NCBI GenBank assembly: GCA_035457505.1
Contig: DATIBL010000012.1
Location: 1 to 6,355, forward strand
DNA length: 6,355 nt
Direction: 5' to 3'
Source of the DNA: DATIBL01 sp035457505
GTDB lineage: Bacteria; Patescibacteriota; Minisyncoccia; Phycocordibacterales; UBA6899
Made by a program: the position numbers and the translations under genes. This document shows positions 3,706 to 6,355 of the stretch, in pieces; the stretch's first letter is position 1, and the number at the start of each line of letters is the position of its first letter. The notes below the pieces were generated by a model. The model did not search any database and was not told the origin of the DNA. It worked only from the letters and a program-made list of their open reading frames with translations.

Positions 3706-3780
3706 GCCCCTGTAGTTCAATGGATAGAACAGCTCCGTCCTAAGGAGTTGATGGTGGTTCGATTCCTCCCGGGGGCACCA
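3706..3780 (+). tRNA. tRNA-Arg (anticodon CCT), CCA encoded
   Basis: Acceptor GCCCCTG (3706-3712) pairs with CGGGGGC (3770-3776) with one wobble. The D stem is GTTC/GAAC, anticodon stem GCTCC/GGAGT with loop GTCCTAA giving CCT, and T stem GGTGG/CCTCC around TTCGATT with a central T-T mismatch. The discriminator is A3777 and CCA is at 3778-3780. It reads arginine AGG. It is the only one of the three tRNAs here with an encoded CCA, and the final A is also the first base of the NUDIX start codon. Confidence 0.93.
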
Positions 3781-4220
3781 TGGAGATCGGAGTAGATTTT
3801 GTCGGTGTGACTACGCCATTCTACTGCAATGACGGTGAAGGAAATTTTGTGCTCCATAAACGAAGTGCGAAGTGTCGCGACGAGCATGGGCATTGGGATC
3901 CCGGTTCAGGGAAGCTCGATCATGGTCTCAGCCTCGAGGAAAATGTGCTCAAGGAGGTGCTTGAGGAGTATGGATGCCGCGGTGAGATCCAAGAGCGCCT
4001 ACCGGCTCACGATATTTTTCGCGAGCACAATGGAAAGAAAACGCATTGGGTCGCCGTGCCATTCTTTGTAAAAGTTGAGCGGAGCGAGGTGCGCAATAAT
4101 GAACCCGAGAAGATCGACGAGATCGGATGGTTTCGACTCGACACCTTGCCGGAGCCGCTGCATACCGGATTTCGATATACCCTTGATCGCTATCGGGAAT
4201 ATTTTAAGCGATACGAATGA
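3780..4220 (+). CDS. NUDIX hydrolase, 146 aa
   Basis: A NUDIX-fold enzyme that would hydrolyse a nucleoside diphosphate linked to another group; the substrate cannot be read from sequence. The N-terminal strand VDFVGVTTPFYCNDGEGNFVLHKRS precedes the NUDIX box at about residues 44-66. The box has the correct spacing (G-x5-x-x7-K-E-V-x-E-E-x-G-C), with the metal-binding core KEVLEEYG intact. The canonical Glu at box position 7 is Leu and Arg at position 15 is Lys. The C-terminal half (THWVAVPFFVKV and EIGWFRLDTLP) is typical of small NUDIX hydrolases. The start ATG overlaps the tRNA-Arg CCA by one base. No other start fits the conserved N-terminus and no Shine-Dalgarno is present, so the gene is probably read from the tRNA transcript. 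A strong bidirectional terminator follows. Confidence 0.9.
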   Translation: MEIGVDFVGVTTPFYCNDGEGNFVLHKRSAKCRDEHGHWDPGSGKLDHGLSLEENVLKEVLEEYGCRGEIQERLPAHDIFREHNGKKTHWVAVPFFVKVERSEVRNNEPEKIDEIGWFRLDTLPEPLHTGFRYTLDRYREYFKRYE

Positions 4221-4233
4221 TTTTTTGAGTAAC

Positions 4234-4265
4234 AAAAACACCAGATAAGCGATCTGGTGTTTTTT
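4234..4265. terminator. Bidirectional terminator, NUDIX / hsp20
   Basis: A perfect 13-bp stem AAAAACACCAGAT (4234-4246) with its complement (4252-4264), loop AAGCG. The A-run on one side and T-run on the other make it usable from both convergent genes, 14 bp after the NUDIX stop and 20 bp from the hsp20 stop. Confidence 0.92.
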
Positions 4266-4284
4266 GCATGCAGGCAATTGGTTC

Positions 4285-4863
4285 TTAGATCGACTTCACC
4301 TTGAGCTCCTGGGAGCGGTTGGAGTCGAGCTTGGGGAGGCGGATGATGAGGAGGCCGAATTTTTCGACGGCCTCGGCACCGTCGGTGTCGATCTCGACAG
4401 GGAGTTCGATCTCGCGGGAGAAAGCGCCCCAGTAAAGCTCCTGGATGTGGTAGTGCTCATCGGGGATGCCGCTCGGGGCGACGCGCACGCCGCGGATAGA
4501 CACCATGTCGCGAGTGACGGAAATATGGAGATTCTCGGGGGTGACTCCCGCGATCATGCTCTGGATGATGATCTCGCTCTCGGTTTCATAGAGATCGACG
4601 GCGAGCTCGCCCTCTTCCTCGTCGTCCTCTTCGACATCGGGGTCGACCTCGTAGACAGCTTCTTCGGTATGGACATGTGCAATGACTTCGTCGGCGTCGT
4701 CATCGTGCACATCGCTGTCTTCGTAGACGGCTTCTGTCCACGGTTTTTCGCGCGCTTCTTCACGCACGGTGTGCTCGGTTTCGCGCGCCCGCTCCTCGGC
4801 ATGTTCATGCTCGAGTTCGACCGCACCGGTGAGCCGTTCTAAGAACGATTGTTTTCGAACCAT
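4285..4863 (-). CDS. Small heat-shock protein, Hsp20 family, acidic N-terminus
   Basis: An ATP-independent holdase chaperone that binds unfolding proteins. The alpha-crystallin domain covers about residues 86-178: ELAVDLYETESEIIIQSMI, then GVTPENLHISVTRDMVSIRG, and the closing strands FSREIELPVEID ... EKFGLLIIRLPK. A short tail (LKVKSI) stands where the I-x-I/V anchor normally lies. The N-terminal 85 residues are unusual: basic-acidic helical (FLERLTGAVELEHEHAEERA), then highly acidic (20 Asp/Glu in residues 48-84) with a repeated TE(E)AVYE motif. The start at 4863 (MVRKQSF) is preferred over the upstream in-frame ATG at 4989, because the earlier codons overlap the PrsW-like gene and read as its shadow. 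It starts 14 bp after that gene's stop, so it is probably last in a valS-prsW-hsp20 operon. A TATAAT just upstream may add its own promoter. Confidence 0.93.
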   Translation of the reverse strand: MVRKQSFLERLTGAVELEHEHAEERARETEHTVREEAREKPWTEAVYEDSDVHDDDADEVIAHVHTEEAVYEVDPDVEEDDEEEGELAVDLYETESEIIIQSMIAGVTPENLHISVTRDMVSIRGVRVAPSGIPDEHYHIQELYWGAFSREIELPVEIDTDGAEAVEKFGLLIIRLPKLDSNRSQELKVKSI

Positions 4864-4876
4864 AGGATCGAGTCTG

Positions 4877-4882
4877 ATTATA
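4877..4882 (-). promoter_or_regulatory. Possible internal -10 box for hsp20
   Basis: The minus strand reads TATAAT across the stop codon of the PrsW-like gene, 13 bp before the hsp20 ATG. There is no good -35 box. It would allow hsp20 to be expressed apart from the operon with a leader of about 7 nt. Confidence 0.3.
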
Positions 4883-5633
4883 TTGCGGGGAGGCGTACGA
4901 CATTCCCTCCATCTTGTCCTTGTCGCTCTCTCGGCGCGAGGCGCTTGATCTTCTCGCATGCGAGGAGGAGCGCCAAGATCGAGAACCACAGGAGAACGAA
5001 GAGGAGATACATGAGCCGCCCTTCAGTTGCGATTATAGTGAAGTTGAAGAGTGTGTGCAATCCGATCGCGCCCGCGAGTGCGAGAATGGTGGCGCCGATG
5101 CGCTTGGTACGGCTGGCGAAGAAGGTCATGGCGAGCGTCACGCCAAGAATGCTCGATGCAGCGACATGAAGGAGCGTCGCGCCGATAAAGCGGAAATTGC
5201 CGAGCATGATCGTTCCGAAGGCGTCGCCCGAACCCAGAGGAGAAATGAGATAGAGCGTATTTTCGAGTGCAGCGAATCCGAGTGCGATTGTGACAAAGTA
5301 GACGACAGCGTCGATCGGCTCGTCGAAGAAGCGCGAGCGAAGCGCGACGAAATAGATGGCAAAGTATTTGAGGCTCTCCTCGACGACGGAGACGACGAAG
5401 AGGAAACGGAAACTGTCGAGATTGTTTGAGACCGCGAGTACATCGCCGAGGTATTTTTCGAGCGGGTAGGCAGTCGCCGTGGCGAGCATGCCTGCAAGAA
5501 ATGCGAGCACGATCAGGCCGCGGGGCTCTGGGTGGAGGCGGTCTTCCTTGAGCCAGAACCAAAGCCAAAAGAGCGCGGGGAGGACGCCACCGAGAATGGC
5601 GAAGAAGATGATGGATGGAGTCAGATCGGCCAT
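4878..5633 (-). CDS. PrsW-family intramembrane protease-like protein, 251 aa
   Basis: A multi-pass membrane protein with the PrsW-family pattern. In Bacillus subtilis PrsW cleaves the anti-sigma factor RsiW, but the target here is unknown. Visible in order: first helix (SIIFFAILGGVLPALFWLWFW), EDRLHPEPR (30-38), the core VVEESLKY (E85, E86, K89), then EPID and Y112, GFAALEN (E124, N125), HVAASS (H156, S160-161) and GLHTLFNF (H193, N197). About eight hydrophobic segments fit a polytopic protein, followed by a cytoplasmic tail rich in Arg and Gln. All the expected glutamate and histidine motifs are present, so activity is plausible. The start overlaps the end of valS by 13 bp, implying translational coupling; no Shine-Dalgarno is seen. 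hsp20 follows 14 bp later. Confidence 0.9.
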   Translation of the reverse strand: MADLTPSIIFFAILGGVLPALFWLWFWLKEDRLHPEPRGLIVLAFLAGMLATATAYPLEKYLGDVLAVSNNLDSFRFLFVVSVVEESLKYFAIYFVALRSRFFDEPIDAVVYFVTIALGFAALENTLYLISPLGSGDAFGTIMLGNFRFIGATLLHVAASSILGVTLAMTFFASRTKRIGATILALAGAIGLHTLFNFTIIATEGRLMYLLFVLLWFSILALLLACEKIKRLAPRERQGQDGGNVVRLPAI

Positions 5634-6355
5634 GGGGCAACGAGAAGGGGCGTTTTGCGATCCGGAAGCGCGCTCCAGATCTCTTCAGTGATGAACGGAA
5701 TGAATGGGTGCTGGAGCTTGAGGAGATTCTCGAGGATATAGAAGAGCGTCCATGCTGCGGAGCGTTTCGCGGCGAGATCGTCTCCAAGAAGTGCGGCTTT
5801 GCGCTCTTCGATCAGCTGATCAGCGAGTTCGTGCCAGGTGTAGTGGTAGAGCTGTTCGGCAGCGAGATGGAGTTTGAATTCGTCGAGGTGCTTTGTGGTG
5901 GACGCTACAAGCTCCTCGAAGCGTGCGAGTGCGACCCGGTCGGGCTCGGCGATATCAGGCTTGTCGGCAATATCGACGCCCTCGACGGAGGTGAGTACGA
6001 ACCGCGCGATATTCCAGATCTTGTTGGAATATTTCTTGTAGCCCTTGATCTTGTCCTCGGAGAGATTGACGTCGGAGCCCGGTGCAGCGCCCACGATGAG
6101 TGAGATGCGCGTCGCGTCGGCGCCGTATTTGGCGATCATATCGAGCGGGTCGATGATGTTGCCGAGCGACTTGGACATCTTGCGGCCCTTGGCATCGCGC
6201 ACAAGGCCGTGGAGATAGACGGTGTGGAAGGGGATCGCGCCGAGATGGTACCCGCTCATGAGGATCATGCGGGCGACCCAGAAGAAAAGGATGTCGTAGC
6301 CCGTCTCGAGGAGTGCGGTCGGGTGATAGGCTTCGAGCTCGGGGGTTTCGTCGGG
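5621..6355 (-). CDS. valS: Valyl-tRNA synthetase, C-terminal part
   Basis: Class I synthetase that charges tRNA-Val. The frame is open at the window edge (6355) and ends at TGA 5621-5623, so only the last 244 residues are seen and the HIGH motif is outside. Visible: ETGYDILFFWVARMI, typical of ValRS; HGLVRDAKGRKMSKSLGN with the KMSKS loop at about 6167-6181; IIDPLDMIAKYGADATR; then the helical anticodon-binding domain, ending with LQHPFIPFITEEIWSALP and LVAPWPI. Bacterial ValRS normally continues well beyond this with further anticodon-domain sequence and a C-terminal coiled-coil tRNA arm. Here the stop comes directly after the APWP block, and the next gene overlaps, so the short form is native rather than a window artefact. 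KMSKS context and the VRD motif favour ValRS over IleRS/LeuRS. Confidence 0.95.
   Translation of the reverse strand, partial: PDETPELEAYHPTALLETGYDILFFWVARMILMSGYHLGAIPFHTVYLHGLVRDAKGRKMSKSLGNIIDPLDMIAKYGADATRISLIVGAAPGSDVNLSEDKIKGYKKYSNKIWNIARFVLTSVEGVDIADKPDIAEPDRVALARFEELVASTTKHLDEFKLHLAAEQLYHYTWHELADQLIEERKAALLGDDLAAKRSAAWTLFYILENLLKLQHPFIPFITEEIWSALPDRKTPLLVAPWPI

Noticed and set aside
3472..3720. Minus-strand open frame of 82 codons over the tRNA-Arg upstream region
   Set aside because: It runs through the glutaredoxin terminator, the hairpin cluster, two tRNA fragments and into the tRNA itself. Composition is Arg/Ser/Pro-rich as in chance frames, and no domain is recognised.
4264..4842. 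Plus-strand frame of 192 codons opposite hsp20
   Set aside because: The minus-strand frame encodes a clear alpha-crystallin domain; this is its antisense shadow, open because of codon bias.
5644..5655. GGGGCGTTTT in the end of valS as a terminator like those at 1961 and 2418
   Set aside because: The left arm of a stem is missing; it is ordinary coding sequence that resembles the 3' half only.
5023..5787. Minus-strand frame of 254 codons over the PrsW-like gene
   Set aside because: It is Arg/Ser/His-rich and lies in another frame of a gene with intact PrsW motifs; a shadow.

Overview
The window most likely comes from a small-genome bacterium of the Patescibacteria/CPR type (Parcubacteria-like). 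This is inferred from several features: short intergenic gaps, small one- and two-helix membrane proteins, a DivIC/FtsB-like protein, a valyl-tRNA synthetase that stops at the end of its anticodon-binding domain, two of three tRNAs without an encoded CCA, and few Shine-Dalgarno motifs. No rRNA or phylogenetic marker is complete here, so the assignment rests on style and remembered family resemblance.

Layout. 1-794 (+) is the C-terminal part of LepA (EF4), followed by a hairpin terminator. A 36-residue membrane peptide gene (866-976, -) lies between lepA and a DivIC/FtsB-like septation gene (1018-1440, +), with a symmetric -10 element between them. tRNA-Gly(CCC) and a strong terminator follow. 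Two small membrane-protein genes (1733-1936, + and 1931-2182, -) converge on shared stop codons and one hairpin. 2244-2520 holds tRNA-Phe(GAA) on the minus strand, its terminator, and an exact 48-bp duplication of the tRNA 3' end plus terminator. 2541-2660 carries two tRNA-like repeats. A one-helix membrane protein (2728-3045, -) is divergent from a glutaredoxin-like gene (3173-3442, +). 3508-3683 holds tRNA-Arg fragments around a cluster of hairpins. It is followed by tRNA-Arg(CCT), whose CCA end overlaps the start codon of a NUDIX hydrolase gene (3780-4220, +). The right end is a minus-strand operon: valS (partial), a PrsW-family membrane protease and an Hsp20 small heat-shock protein. It meets the NUDIX gene at a bidirectional terminator.

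The genes fall into translation (LepA, ValRS, three tRNAs), protein quality control (PrsW-like, Hsp20), redox and nucleotide housekeeping (glutaredoxin, NUDIX) and division or envelope (DivIC-like, small membrane proteins). I see no defence system, CRISPR array or transposase. The least ordinary part is the DNA beside the tRNAs: all three are accompanied by broken or inverted partial copies of themselves, with breakpoints in or at the edge of the T-loop and with strong hairpins nearby. This may reflect old integration or rearrangement events, or a family of small tRNA-associated repeats; one window cannot decide.
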